Of a stretch of DNA of 44,116 bases, positions 9,923-18,417 are shown piece after piece (position 1 is the first letter of the stretch; the number at the start of each line of letters is the position of its first letter). The notes beneath the pieces were generated by a model. It saw only the letters and a list, made by a program, of their open reading frames with translations, ran no database searches and was not told where the DNA came from. The DNA lies in the NCBI RefSeq assembly GCF_001594145.1, contig NZ_LVCF01000041.1, positions 1-44,116 on the forward strand. The letters run 5' to 3'. The stretch comes from Branchiibius sp. NY16-3462-2 (GTDB lineage: Bacteria; Actinomycetota; Actinomycetes; Actinomycetales; Dermatophilaceae). A program made the translations under genes and the position numbers.

Positions 9923-9972
9923 CTTGCCAGGGGGCCGAGGGTCGGCTTGCTATCGACAAGTCGGAGGCCTGG

Positions 9973-11061
9973 GTGCGGATCCTGCTGATCGGTCACACGC
10001 GATTCGCGATCGGTCCGCCATTCGCAGGTGGGCTGGAAAGCGCGACGTGGCATCTGGCCGACCGGCTGTCGGCGGAAGGGCACGACGTCACGGTCTTCGC
10101 GGCGCCGGGCACCAATTGCGGGCCCGGCGTAACGGTCATCAATCCAGTGGCCCCGCAACCGCCGTCGCGCTCGATGGAGTCCATGGGTAGCGGTGACCAT
10201 GTCGTGGTGCACCATGCGTACCTGGAGTTGATGCTTCAGCTGCAACGCACCCAGCCGTTCGACATCGTGCACAACCACAGCCTGCATTACCTGCCGATCG
10301 CCCTCAGCGGTCTGCTCGACGTACCGGTCCTGACGACATTGCACACCCCGCCCATCGCATGGATGGAGTCTGCCTTCCAGTTGGCTCCTGCCAAGGGTCA
10401 ACATGCCTGCGCTGTCAGCGGTTTCACCGCAGCATCGTGGGATCACGTCATCGACGCTGAGGTGGTCCACAACGGAGTCGACACCGACGTGTGGCGACCG
10501 GGCCCCGGTGGTGATGACCTCGTCTGGTCGGGGCGGATGGTGCCGGAGAAGGCGCCGCACCTGGCCATCGAGATCGCCCGCCGCGCGGGCCGGGCCCTGC
10601 ACCTGGCCGGCCCGATCAGCGACCGGCGGTACTTCAGCGAGCAGGTACTGCCGCTGCTGGGCGGTCCGATCCGCTACGCCGGGCATCTGGCCGAGGACCG
10701 TCTGTCCGACCTGGTCGGTCGATGCGCTGCCGCGCTGGTGACCCCGGTCTGGGACGAGCCGTTCGGGCTCGTGGCCGCCGAGGCCATGGCCTGTGGCACG
10801 CCCGTGGTCGCGTTCGCGCGGGGCGGTCTGCCCGAGATCCTCGGCGTCGACGGTGGAATCGCTGTGCCCGCCGGCAGCGTCGGGGCTGCGGCCGAGGCGG
10901 TGGGTGAGGCCCAGGCGCTCTCCCGCATCCGCATTCGGCGGCGCGCGGAGCGACACTTCTCGGTCCAGCGGATGAGCGCTGACTATCTCCGCACCTACCG
11001 GCGAATCATACTGGGAGGGAACGACTTTGCCTCTGCTGGAGCGCATACCTACTCCGCTTGA
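9973..11061 (+). CDS. GT4-type glycosyltransferase
   Basis: A 362-aa GT-B fold retaining glycosyltransferase. The N-terminal half begins RILLIGHTRFAIGPPFAGGLE with the glycine loop common in GT4, and contains FDIVHNHSLHYLPIA. The C-terminal half shows LVWSGRMVPEKAPHLAIE, then the E-x7-E donor site EPFGLVAAEAMACGTPVVAF and GGLPEI. No signal or membrane segment is visible, so it should be cytoplasmic or peripheral. GTG at 9973 follows CGGAGG by about 7 bases. Its last 35 bp overlap the next gene. Donor and acceptor cannot be assigned. Confidence 0.87.
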   Translation: MRILLIGHTRFAIGPPFAGGLESATWHLADRLSAEGHDVTVFAAPGTNCGPGVTVINPVAPQPPSRSMESMGSGDHVVVHHAYLELMLQLQRTQPFDIVHNHSLHYLPIALSGLLDVPVLTTLHTPPIAWMESAFQLAPAKGQHACAVSGFTAASWDHVIDAEVVHNGVDTDVWRPGPGGDDLVWSGRMVPEKAPHLAIEIARRAGRALHLAGPISDRRYFSEQVLPLLGGPIRYAGHLAEDRLSDLVGRCAAALVTPVWDEPFGLVAAEAMACGTPVVAFARGGLPEILGVDGGIAVPAGSVGAAAEAVGEAQALSRIRIRRRAERHFSVQRMSADYLRTYRRIILGGNDFASAGAHTYSA

Positions 11062-12157
11062 TCGTGACCGCGGACTGCGGGTTCTGACGATTCCCGGCGA
11101 CCACCGGTACGTGCGGTTCGCCATCGGCACCGACGCCGCGGCGGTGACCGTGGTCCCTGATCGCGGGCCGGAGCAACACCCGTGGGCGCCGTCGCCCGCA
11201 TTGGTGCCGGACTGGCTGCGACAGCACCGCCAGCAGTTCGACCTCGTCCATCTGCACTTCGGCTTTGAGGGTTGTTCTCCGGACGAACTCGCCACCTGGG
11301 CGAGGACACTGCAGAGTCTGCACCTTCCACTGGTCATCACGGTGCACGACCTCCAACTGCCGCACCAGCGCGATCAGCGCGTCTACCGCCAGCAGTTGGC
11401 GGTGCTCCTCGCCGCAGCGGACGTACTGGTCACTCTCACCCCCGGGGCCGCTCAGCAGATCCGGCGCGAGTTCGGCCGGCAGGCGTTGGTGCTGCCCCAC
11501 CCCCGGATGGTCTCGCTGGCCATGATCCGCGGGAGTGCTCGCGTCGTGCCTGACCGGATCCGGGTGGGCATTCATCTGAAAAGCCTGCGGGCCAACGTTG
11601 CTCGCGGGTGCGTGCCTGCGGTCGCTGGGGCTGTGCGCCGGTTGCGGGAGGACGGGCACGACGCACAACTGGTCGTCCATGCCCACCCGGAGATCCGGGA
11701 CGAGGGCTTCCCCCGGTACGACGCGTCAACCCTGGCGCTGCTGGACCAGGTGGCCGCGCTGGAGGGTGTCGAGGTCGTGTGGCACGAGCGGTTCACCGAT
11801 CGCGAACTGTGGGACTACCTGCGGGGACTGCAGGTGTCGGTGCTGCCGCACCGGTGGGGGACCCATTCAGGATGGTTGGAGGAATGCCGCGATCTCGGTG
11901 TCGTGCCGGTCGCCGGGAACGTCGGGTATCTGGCGCAACAGTCCGGCGCGCACACGTTCGACTGGTGCGGTGACGACCCCGAGCCGCACTCCCTGCAGGT
12001 AGCCCTGTCCGCTGCGGTCGCCGAGGCTGCGCGCGGTCGCAGTGTGAAGCAGGCCGCGAGGTGGGCAGCGCACCGTGAGCGAACCGATCGCGGTAGCCAA
12101 CAGGTGCATCGGCGGCTCTACGAAGACCTGGTGCAGGCGAGAGCAGGTGCCCGGTGA
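11027..12157 (+). CDS. Glycosyltransferase (GT-B fold, GT4-like)
   Basis: A 376-aa protein. The N-terminal Rossmann-like half has FDLVHLHFGFEGCSPDELATW and PLVITVHDLQLPHQRDQ; the C-terminal half has RIRVGIHLKSLRAN and VSVLPHRWGTHSGWLEECRDLGVVPVAG, which occupies the place of the GT4 donor site but lacks the strict E-x7-E. TTG at 11027 is chosen because GGGAGGG (11013-11019) sits 7 bases upstream and the frame is otherwise closed. It starts within the previous gene and ends in a GTGA overlap with the next one. A glycosyltransferase is likely; activity is less sure because of the divergent donor site. Confidence 0.7.
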   Translation: MPLLERIPTPLDRDRGLRVLTIPGDHRYVRFAIGTDAAAVTVVPDRGPEQHPWAPSPALVPDWLRQHRQQFDLVHLHFGFEGCSPDELATWARTLQSLHLPLVITVHDLQLPHQRDQRVYRQQLAVLLAAADVLVTLTPGAAQQIRREFGRQALVLPHPRMVSLAMIRGSARVVPDRIRVGIHLKSLRANVARGCVPAVAGAVRRLREDGHDAQLVVHAHPEIRDEGFPRYDASTLALLDQVAALEGVEVVWHERFTDRELWDYLRGLQVSVLPHRWGTHSGWLEECRDLGVVPVAGNVGYLAQQSGAHTFDWCGDDPEPHSLQVALSAAVAEAARGRSVKQAARWAAHRERTDRGSQQVHRRLYEDLVQARAGAR

Positions 12158-13047
12158 ACGCGCCCGATGCCCGGACCCAGCATTACGGCACGTTCTACGG
12201 CCTGACGCCGCTGCCGGAGAACTTCGCGGTGGTGCACGGCAACTGTCAGGCCGAGGCGATCCGGATCCTGCTGGACGACAGTGTGCCGGCAACGGTTCGC
12301 GTACCGCCGGTGCACGAACTCGTCGACAGCGACATGGAACACCTCGAGCGCACCTATCGCGCCGCGAAGACACTCATCGCCCAGCCGGTGGCCGACGGCT
12401 ACCGGGGACTGCCGCTTGGCACAGCGCAGGTGCACGCGTTGTTGCCCGACGGTGCCCCGCTAGTGATGTTCCCGGTGCTGCGGTGGAGCGGGCTGCACCC
12501 ATATCACGTGCTCGCCCGCTCGGCGCAGGTGCCGGACCCTCCGGTGGTGCCCTATTACGACGTCCGGACGATCGCCCGGGCCGCCGGTCTGCCCGAGCCG
12601 GGGCTGACGCTGCCCGGCATCCGGCAGGTCGCTGCACGCAGCCGCGCGGAATTGACTGTGCGCCAAGCACGCTCGCACACCGTTCGCGCTGACGACCTCT
12701 TCGAAGCAGCTGGCTCCCGGGCCACCAACACCATCAATCATCCGGGTAACGCCGTACTGATAGGTGTCGCGCGTCGCATCCTGGAACGGCTCGGCGTCCC
12801 GGACGGTGTCACCGATCCCGGCCGGGAACTCCTGCGGTCGATCTATGCACCGATCGAGCCCGCGACCCTCGAGGCGTTGGCCCTGGAGGCTGAACCCCGA
12901 ACGCACTGGGTCGTCGACGGCGAGCCGGTCGACGACGACGTCATCGCCCAGGCCCACCTGGAGTGGCTGCGGGATCAGCCCGAGGCTCTGGAGTTAGCGA
13001 CCCGCGCCGCAGTGACATGGACCGACCAGCAGACGGAGCCGCAGTGA
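12154..13047 (+). CDS. WcbI-like polysaccharide biosynthesis protein (putative acetyltransferase)
   Basis: A 297-aa protein whose N-terminus carries FAVVHGNCQAEAIRILL, the GNCQ signature of WcbI. WcbI of Burkholderia capsule loci binds coenzyme A and is thought to acetylate capsule sugars. Further family-like features are PVADGYRGLPLGTAQV and LVMFPVLRWSGLHPYH. The NHPGNAVL motif near 195 fits the same family. GTG at 12154 overlaps the upstream stop in GTGA. It is the best marker that this cluster makes a capsule-like or surface glycan rather than a small glycoside. Confidence 0.72.
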   Translation: MNAPDARTQHYGTFYGLTPLPENFAVVHGNCQAEAIRILLDDSVPATVRVPPVHELVDSDMEHLERTYRAAKTLIAQPVADGYRGLPLGTAQVHALLPDGAPLVMFPVLRWSGLHPYHVLARSAQVPDPPVVPYYDVRTIARAAGLPEPGLTLPGIRQVAARSRAELTVRQARSHTVRADDLFEAAGSRATNTINHPGNAVLIGVARRILERLGVPDGVTDPGRELLRSIYAPIEPATLEALALEAEPRTHWVVDGEPVDDDVIAQAHLEWLRDQPEALELATRAAVTWTDQQTEPQ

Positions 13048-14021
13048 GCGGGCCGCCTGTGCACGTCCTGGTCGGCCCGCCGCGGCACGGTGTCGTGCGA
13101 CATGGCCAGGTGGTGGCCGAAGCCGGCACGGGGCAGGTGCACGCGAGCCCGGAGCCGCCCGATCCGGGTCTGGTCGCCGGCCGCAGGGTGATCGTGCAGT
13201 TCACCGACCGGCTCTTCGGCACCGATGCCGTGCACGCCGCGGCGGTCCTGGATCGGATGCTCGCCGGTGCGGACCGCCGCGTGGTGGTCCTGCATGACCT
13301 GCCGCAGATCAGCGACGGCGCCGCGTGGGACCGGCGGCGAGCTGGCTATGCGCGGGTGGTCGCGTGCGCTGACGTCGTCGTGGTCAGCAGCCAGCACGAG
13401 GCGCGGCTGCTCGCGGACCTGGCACCCGGCGTACGTCCCGTGGTCATCCCGTTGCCCATCGATCCCTCGCCGTACGCCGATCGGGCGCCTTCGGTCGGCG
13501 CCGCCGGCCGGGCGGCGGCCGACCCGGTCGTCGGGGTGCTGGGCTACCTCTACCCGGGCAAGGGCCTGGAGCAGGTCATCGACGCCGTCGCGGGATTGTC
13601 GGTGCGGGTGGTGAACCTGGGAACGGTTGCCGCCGGGCACGAGGACCTGCTGCCGGCGTTGGCGGCCAGGGCGCGGGCCCAGGACATCGATCTGACGATC
13701 ACCGGTTGGCTGGCCGACGCCGAACTCGGAGCGGCCCTGACGGCCGTCGACGTCCCGGTCGCGCCCCATCAGCACCTCTCCGCTTCGGGATCCATCAACA
13801 CCTGGCTGGCCGCAGGTCGCCGACCGATCGCCCCGGAGTCCTCCTACGCGACCGAACTGGTCGGGCGAATGCCCGGTTCGCTGCGTGTCGTGGCCGGTCC
13901 GGGGCAACTGCGGCGGGCGATCCAGGACGCCATCGTGCAACCGGCGCTGACCTGGCTGGACCAGGTGGCCATCGGGCCGAGCAGCGCCCAGGTCGCAGCC
14001 CGGCTGGAGGCCCTCGCGTGA
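13044..14021 (+). CDS. Glycosyltransferase (GT4-like)
   Basis: A 325-aa predicted GT-B protein. VVVLHDLPQISDG and YARVVACADVVVVSSQHEARLL form the acceptor-side half, DPVVGVLGYLYPGKGLEQVIDAVAGL is the linker/donor-side entry typical of GT4, and APHQHLSASGSINTWLAAGRRPIAPESSYATEL replaces the classical E-x7-E site. GTG at 13044 overlaps the wcbI-like stop (GTGA). An in-frame upstream ATG at 12963 exists but would lie 84 bp inside the previous gene. No membrane segment is seen. Substrates are unknown. Confidence 0.75.
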   Translation: MSGPPVHVLVGPPRHGVVRHGQVVAEAGTGQVHASPEPPDPGLVAGRRVIVQFTDRLFGTDAVHAAAVLDRMLAGADRRVVVLHDLPQISDGAAWDRRRAGYARVVACADVVVVSSQHEARLLADLAPGVRPVVIPLPIDPSPYADRAPSVGAAGRAAADPVVGVLGYLYPGKGLEQVIDAVAGLSVRVVNLGTVAAGHEDLLPALAARARAQDIDLTITGWLADAELGAALTAVDVPVAPHQHLSASGSINTWLAAGRRPIAPESSYATELVGRMPGSLRVVAGPGQLRRAIQDAIVQPALTWLDQVAIGPSSAQVAARLEALA

Positions 14022-15229
14022 GCAATCCGTTGGTGAGTGTGGTGGTGCCCTATTACAACGCCCCGCAGCGCCTCGAGCGATTGGTAGCGGGCCTGCGGTT
14101 GCAGACTCTGCCGACGGAGCAGTTCGAGGTCATCGTCGCCGACGACGGGTCACCGCAACCGCCGCGCATCGAGTGGGACGGCCTCACCGGGCAGGTCGTG
14201 CGGCAACCCCGGCGTGGGTTCCGGGCGGCTGCGGCGCGCAACCTGGGTCTGCGTACGGCGATGGGTCAGGTGGTCTGTTTCCTCGACGCCGACCTGGTGC
14301 CGGCCCGCGATTACCTGGAGCAGATGCTGCATGCCACCACGCCTCGCAGCGTCGTGGTGGGCACTCGTCGGCACGTGGATCTCACCGACTGGGCCGGCGA
14401 CGAGGTGCGCGACTGGCTGCGCGGCGACGGGCAGCCACCGCCGCAACTGACGGATCCAGAATGGCTGGCACAGGGCTATCGGGACACCGACGATCTTCGT
14501 GCGGCCGATGACCTGTCCTTCCGCTTCGTCATCAGTGCGGTGATGAGTGTCGACCGTCAGTTCCTCTGCAGCATCGGCGGATTCGACGAGAGCTTCGTCG
14601 CGTACGGCGGTGAGGACTGGGAGCTGGCGCAGCGGTGCTGGCTGGCCGGCGCGACCCTGCGGCATCTGCCCGAGGCGGTCGCGTGGCATGACGGTCCCGA
14701 CATCGCCGGGCGCCCCGACGACCTCGTGACGCTGAAGAACTACGAGACCGCCCATCTGGCGACCCGCCTGACCCATCCCGCGATCCGCGGCAACGGACTC
14801 GTGCACGCCATCCCCGATGTGGTCATCGAGGCTGATGTGGGCGACTGGACGCTGGGTCAGGTGCTGGTGGCCGTGCCTAGTTGGCTGGGTAGCAACGACG
14901 CCGGGGTCTGGTTCGGCGGCAGCGCCGATGAAGCGTCGTTGCGTGCCCTGGGGGGCGACCCGCGGGTGCACGCCGGCGAGCCCCCGCAAGAGGTCGTCGA
15001 CCGCTGCCGGTTCCGCGTCCGGATCCACGAGCCCGTGCAACTGACGATGCCCTGGCTCGACGCCATCGCAAGCATGGGCGCGCGCGGCGGCCACGCGGTG
15101 ACGGTGCAACACACCAGGGATCGGGCGATCTTCGGCGCAGGGCGGAAGACCGCGGTTCTGAAGGAGCGCGCGACGTTGCCGGTCGTGGCGCAGGTCGTCG
15201 CGGAGCGCGCCCGCGCGAGCGCGTCGTGA
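14018..15229 (+). CDS. GT2-family glycosyltransferase with C-terminal extension
   Basis: A 403-aa GT-A fold protein. It opens with SNPLVSVVVPYYNAPQRLERLV, has the nucleotide-site VIVADDGSPQPP, the metal-binding DxD in VCFLDADLVP, and the galactosyltransferase-like acceptor segment GGFDESFVAYGGEDWELAQRCWLAG followed by LPEAVAWHDG. Residues 265-403 form an extra domain with no match I recognise (TLGQVLVAVPSWLGSNDAGVW). GTG at 14018 and the stop at 15229 both lie in 4-bp GTGA overlaps with neighbours. Inverting sugar transfer is likely; donor and acceptor are unknown. Confidence 0.82.
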   Translation: MSNPLVSVVVPYYNAPQRLERLVAGLRLQTLPTEQFEVIVADDGSPQPPRIEWDGLTGQVVRQPRRGFRAAAARNLGLRTAMGQVVCFLDADLVPARDYLEQMLHATTPRSVVVGTRRHVDLTDWAGDEVRDWLRGDGQPPPQLTDPEWLAQGYRDTDDLRAADDLSFRFVISAVMSVDRQFLCSIGGFDESFVAYGGEDWELAQRCWLAGATLRHLPEAVAWHDGPDIAGRPDDLVTLKNYETAHLATRLTHPAIRGNGLVHAIPDVVIEADVGDWTLGQVLVAVPSWLGSNDAGVWFGGSADEASLRALGGDPRVHAGEPPQEVVDRCRFRVRIHEPVQLTMPWLDAIASMGARGGHAVTVQHTRDRAIFGAGRKTAVLKERATLPVVAQVVAERARASAS

Positions 15230-16200
15230 TCGGGTTCTACGTGCACCACGTCGGCGGGGGTCACCTGGCCCGGGCCACCCAGATTGCTCGCGAATTGCAC
15301 TGTCCCATCACCGGTTTGAGCACTCTTCCGCGCCCTGACGGGTGGCCCGGTGAGTGGCTGCAACTGCCGCCCGATGACCCCGCCGAGGATGACACCGCTG
15401 CGCCCGAAGCACAGACCGATGCCGGGGGAGCACTGCACTTCGCGCCGCTGCGCCCCGGATTCCGCGCGCGGCAACGGGCGGTCGCCCAGTGGGTTCTCAC
15501 TGCCGCACCCCGCGCGGTACTCGTGGACGTCTCGGTGGAGGTGGCGGCGCTCTTCCGGCTGCTCGCCGTCCCGGTCGTGGTCACCGCGATGCCGGGTGAT
15601 CGCAGAGATCGCGCCCACCGGTTGGGGTACGACCTGGCCAGTGCCATCATCGCTCCCTGGCCGGCCGCCGCGCACCCCGACTCGGTCGCCGGGGGTGACC
15701 ACACGACGTACGTCGGGGGGATCTCGAGGTTCGCCGGACGTGAACCCGATCCGCAGTTGCGGGAGACCGGTCGAGCGTTGGTCATCTGGGGATCAGGCGG
15801 CGCGGATCTGACCGCCGCACAGCGCAATTCATTGATGTCGGGCGCGCCGGACCACGAGTGGGTGATCGCGTCGGACCTGCCCCCGGAGCAGCTCTGGCTG
15901 GAGCTTCAGCGGGCCGAGGTCGTGGTGTCCCACGCGGGTCAGGGGGCGGTCGCCGACCTGGCGGTCGCCCGCGCACCGGCGGTGGTGTTCGCCGACGAGC
16001 GGCCGCACGGGGAACAGCAGGCGACGGTCGGGGCGCTGCGCCGACTCGGTCTGGCCGTTGGCGCTCCGACCTGGCCTGAGGTCGGGCAGTGGCCGCACTT
16101 GTTGTCCGGTGCCATCGACGTCGGCGGCCGGCACTGGTCGAGCTGGCTGGGCAGCGGGGCCGCGGGGGCGGCACAGGTACTGCGGGAGGTGGCAGCGTGA
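15226..16200 (+). CDS. MurG/GT28-like glycosyltransferase
   Basis: A 324-aa GT-B protein. The N-terminus GFYVHHVGGGHLARATQIAREL carries the glycine loop (GGGH) seen in MurG and related enzymes, where it sits near the donor phosphates. The C-terminal half has the hallmark VVVSHAGQGAVADLAVARAP, VVFADERPHGEQQATVGAL, equivalent to the SHGG and E..Q donor-nucleotide motifs of GT28. It is shorter than MurG and lacks its membrane-association patch, so a cluster-specific role is likely. The gene overlaps both neighbours by 4 bp with GTG starts. Confidence 0.7.
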   Translation: MIGFYVHHVGGGHLARATQIARELHCPITGLSTLPRPDGWPGEWLQLPPDDPAEDDTAAPEAQTDAGGALHFAPLRPGFRARQRAVAQWVLTAAPRAVLVDVSVEVAALFRLLAVPVVVTAMPGDRRDRAHRLGYDLASAIIAPWPAAAHPDSVAGGDHTTYVGGISRFAGREPDPQLRETGRALVIWGSGGADLTAAQRNSLMSGAPDHEWVIASDLPPEQLWLELQRAEVVVSHAGQGAVADLAVARAPAVVFADERPHGEQQATVGALRRLGLAVGAPTWPEVGQWPHLLSGAIDVGGRHWSSWLGSGAAGAAQVLREVAA

Positions 16201-17072
16201 TCGCCGTGCTGACGATCGTGCACGGCCGCCATGAGCACCTGCGCAACCAACGGCGGGCGCTGCTCACCAGTGAGCGTGCTGCGGACCTGCACGTCGTGGT
16301 GGCGATGAACGATCCTCAGGTACGCCGAGCGCTGAGTGACGTCGAGGGTTACGGGCCGCCCGTGGTGTTGGCGCAGGTCGCTGCCGATCCGGTCGGCCTA
16401 CCGCTGGCGGCGGCTCGCAATCGTGCCGCCGAGATCGCGTTGGATGGCGGGGCCGACGTCTTGGTGTTCCTCGACGTGGATTGTCTGCCGACGCCGTCGC
16501 TGATCGGGCAGTATGCACACGCCGTCGGTGAACGGCGCGGCGCCGGGCAGTACCCGGCCGTATGGTGCGGAGCGACGGCTCGCCTGCCACGCATGGAGGG
16601 CCCGGGTGACTACCCGGTGGCCGCACCCGAGGTCCTGTCGGTGATGGCGGTGCCGGACCGGGACCGACCCGTCCTCGATCCCGGTGAGGTGCTGGTCGAG
16701 CCCGACCTCACCAGGTTCTGGTCACTGAACTTTGCTCTGGGGTGGTCGGATTGGACAGCGATCGGTGGGTTCGACACGGCGTACGTCGGGTACGGAGGCG
16801 AGGACACCGACTTCGGGCAGCGGCTGGGACGGTGCGGTGGATCGATGATCTGGACCGGTGGCGCCGCCGCACTGCACCAATGGCACGAGACGCAGAGTCC
16901 GCCCGTGTCGCACCTCGACGACATCGTGCGCAACGCGAACCTCTTCGCGCAGCGGTGGGGCTGGTGGCCGATGGGCGGGTGGCTGGAGGGGTTCCGGGAG
17001 CAGGGGCTGGCGTATCAGGATGGAACAGGGTGGCACCTCGCCGCGGAACATCTGACCAGGAAAAGTAGTTGA
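16197..17072 (+). CDS. GT2-family glycosyltransferase (galactosyltransferase-like C-terminus)
   Basis: A 291-aa GT-A protein, last of the coupled glycosyltransferase chain. It starts VIAVLTIVHGRHEHLRNQ, has LPLAAARNRAAEIAL, the DxD motif in LVFLDVDCLP, and the acceptor segment FALGWSDWTAIGGFDTAYVGYGGEDTDFGQRL followed by LHQWHE, which matches the C-terminal domain of beta-1,4-galactosyltransferase-like enzymes. GTG at 16197 overlaps the upstream stop; a longer frame upstream would run into the previous gene. The family resemblance suggests a UDP-sugar donor. Confidence 0.78.
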   Translation: MIAVLTIVHGRHEHLRNQRRALLTSERAADLHVVVAMNDPQVRRALSDVEGYGPPVVLAQVAADPVGLPLAAARNRAAEIALDGGADVLVFLDVDCLPTPSLIGQYAHAVGERRGAGQYPAVWCGATARLPRMEGPGDYPVAAPEVLSVMAVPDRDRPVLDPGEVLVEPDLTRFWSLNFALGWSDWTAIGGFDTAYVGYGGEDTDFGQRLGRCGGSMIWTGGAAALHQWHETQSPPVSHLDDIVRNANLFAQRWGWWPMGGWLEGFREQGLAYQDGTGWHLAAEHLTRKSS

Positions 17073-17079
17073 AGATTCT

Positions 17080-18141
17080 ATGAAGGCATTCGGATTCCTC
17101 AGTTTCGGTCATTACGGCCGCTTCCCCGGCTCCCAGACCCGCGATGCGGCCGCCGCGTTGAAGCAGGCCGTCGAGCTCGGCGTCGGAGCGGACTCGATCG
17201 GCGTCAACGGCGCCTACTTCCGCGTCCATCACTTCGAGCGGCAGGCCGCAGCGCCGATCCCGGTGTTGTCGGCGATCGCGGCACGCACTTCCCGGATCGA
17301 GGTGGGTACCGGTGTCATCGACATGCGTTACGAGAACCCGCTCTACCTGGCCGAAGAGTTGGGCGCGCTGGATCTGCTCAGCGACCAACGCATCGCGATC
17401 GGCATCTCGCGGGGTTCACCCGAGACCGCAGTGCGCGGTTACGAGGCGTTCGGCTACACCGGCGCCCAGGACCCGCGGGGCGGCGACATCGCGCGCGAGA
17501 AGTTCGCGACGTTCCTGGCTGCCATCCAGGGCGCGGGAATGGTGGACGCCGACCCGCAGCGAGCACCCCAGGGCACCCGACTGCCGGTCCAACCGCACGC
17601 ACCGGGTCTGATCGACCGCATCTGGTGGGGTTCGGGCACCCGCGAGACGGCGGAGTGGGTCGGCAAGCTGGGCCTGAACCTGATGTCCTCGACCCTCCTG
17701 ACCGAGGCGAACGGTGAGTCCTTCGCCGCCCTGCAGAAGGAGCAGATCGACCGGTTCCGCGCGGCGTACGCCGAGGCCGGCCACACCGGGTCGCCGCGAG
17801 TTTCGGTGTCCCGCAGTGTGTTCCCCATCGTGAACGCGCAGGATGCCGCCTACTTCGGGCAGGCGAACGACGGCGACCAGATCGGGGTCATCGACGGGTT
17901 CCGGTCCACGTTCGGTAAGACCTACGCGGCCGAGCCGGACAAGCTGATCGAGCAGTTGCAGCAGGACGAAGCCGTCATGGCTGCGGACACATTGATGCTG
18001 ACGATTCCCAACCAGTTGGGAGTCGACTACAACCTGCACGTGCTGGACAGCTTCGCCAAACACGTTGCGCCGCAGTTGGGTTGGGAGTCCAATACCGAAG
18101 GTCCGGTCACGGGCGAGCCGGTTGCGGCTGTCAACGCTTGA
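17080..18141 (+). CDS. LLM class flavin-dependent oxidoreductase
   Basis: A 353-aa luciferase-like TIM-barrel protein expected to use reduced FMN or F420. Typical segments are KAFGFLSFGHYG, GADSIGVNGAYFRVHHFE, SRIEVGTGVIDMRYENPLYLAEELGALDLLSDQRIAIGISRGSPE and TLMLTIPNQLGVDYNLHVLDSFAKHVAPQLGW. It starts 7 bp after the glycosyltransferase cluster with only a weak ribosome binding site, so it could be the distal gene of that operon or be read separately. Its last residues, GEPVAAVNA, recur exactly at the end of the next gene. The substrate is unknown. Confidence 0.82.
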   Translation: MKAFGFLSFGHYGRFPGSQTRDAAAALKQAVELGVGADSIGVNGAYFRVHHFERQAAAPIPVLSAIAARTSRIEVGTGVIDMRYENPLYLAEELGALDLLSDQRIAIGISRGSPETAVRGYEAFGYTGAQDPRGGDIAREKFATFLAAIQGAGMVDADPQRAPQGTRLPVQPHAPGLIDRIWWGSGTRETAEWVGKLGLNLMSSTLLTEANGESFAALQKEQIDRFRAAYAEAGHTGSPRVSVSRSVFPIVNAQDAAYFGQANDGDQIGVIDGFRSTFGKTYAAEPDKLIEQLQQDEAVMAADTLMLTIPNQLGVDYNLHVLDSFAKHVAPQLGWESNTEGPVTGEPVAAVNA

Positions 18142-18146
18142 TGCGT
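18112..18146 (+). repeat. 35-bp direct repeat, copy A (LLM 3' end)
   Basis: This 35-bp segment, covering the last codons and stop of the LLM gene plus ATGCGT, recurs at 18383-18417 with three mismatches. All three differences fall at third codon positions, so both copies encode the same C-terminal residues, EPVAAVNA. Confidence 0.8.
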
Positions 18147-18181
18147 ATCCATGGCGGCTCATACCTCGTAAAATGTCGGGT

Positions 18182-18412
18182 ATGAGCCGTCTTGACCGTG
18201 TCACGTCCGACCCGGACATCTGTCATGGGCAGCCGGTCGTGCGCGGGCTTCGCTACCCAGTCAAGTTTCTGTTGGATCTGCTGTCCTCGGGCATGACGTA
18301 CGACGAGATTCTCGCAGATTATGAGGATCTGGAGCTGGATGACCTCCTGGCGGCGTTGGAGTACGGCGCGTTGATGGTTGGCGGCGAGCCGGTCGCAGCT
18401 GTCAACGCCTGA
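18182..18412 (+). CDS. DUF433 domain protein (antitoxin-like), orphan
   Basis: A 76-aa protein. RVTSDPDICHGQPVVRGLRYPV and LLSSGMTYDEILADYEDLELDDLLAALEYG are the characteristic DUF433 segments, a small HTH-like fold often found as the antitoxin of a PIN-like (DUF5615) toxin. No such toxin gene follows: the next gene encodes an SRPBCC protein and starts in a TGATG overlap. ATG at 18182 is the natural start. The C-terminal nine residues GGEPVAAVNA extend beyond the domain and duplicate the tail of the preceding LLM protein. Confidence 0.8.
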   Translation: MSRLDRVTSDPDICHGQPVVRGLRYPVKFLLDLLSSGMTYDEILADYEDLELDDLLAALEYGALMVGGEPVAAVNA

Positions 18413-18417
18413 TGCGT
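18383..18417 (+). repeat. 35-bp direct repeat, copy B (DUF433 3' end)
   Basis: Second copy of the repeat at 18112-18146, 271 bp downstream, spanning the DUF433 stop and the first codons of the SRPBCC gene. The core CGCCTGATGCGT appears a third time at 18789-18800, around the stop of the SRPBCC gene. Confidence 0.8.
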
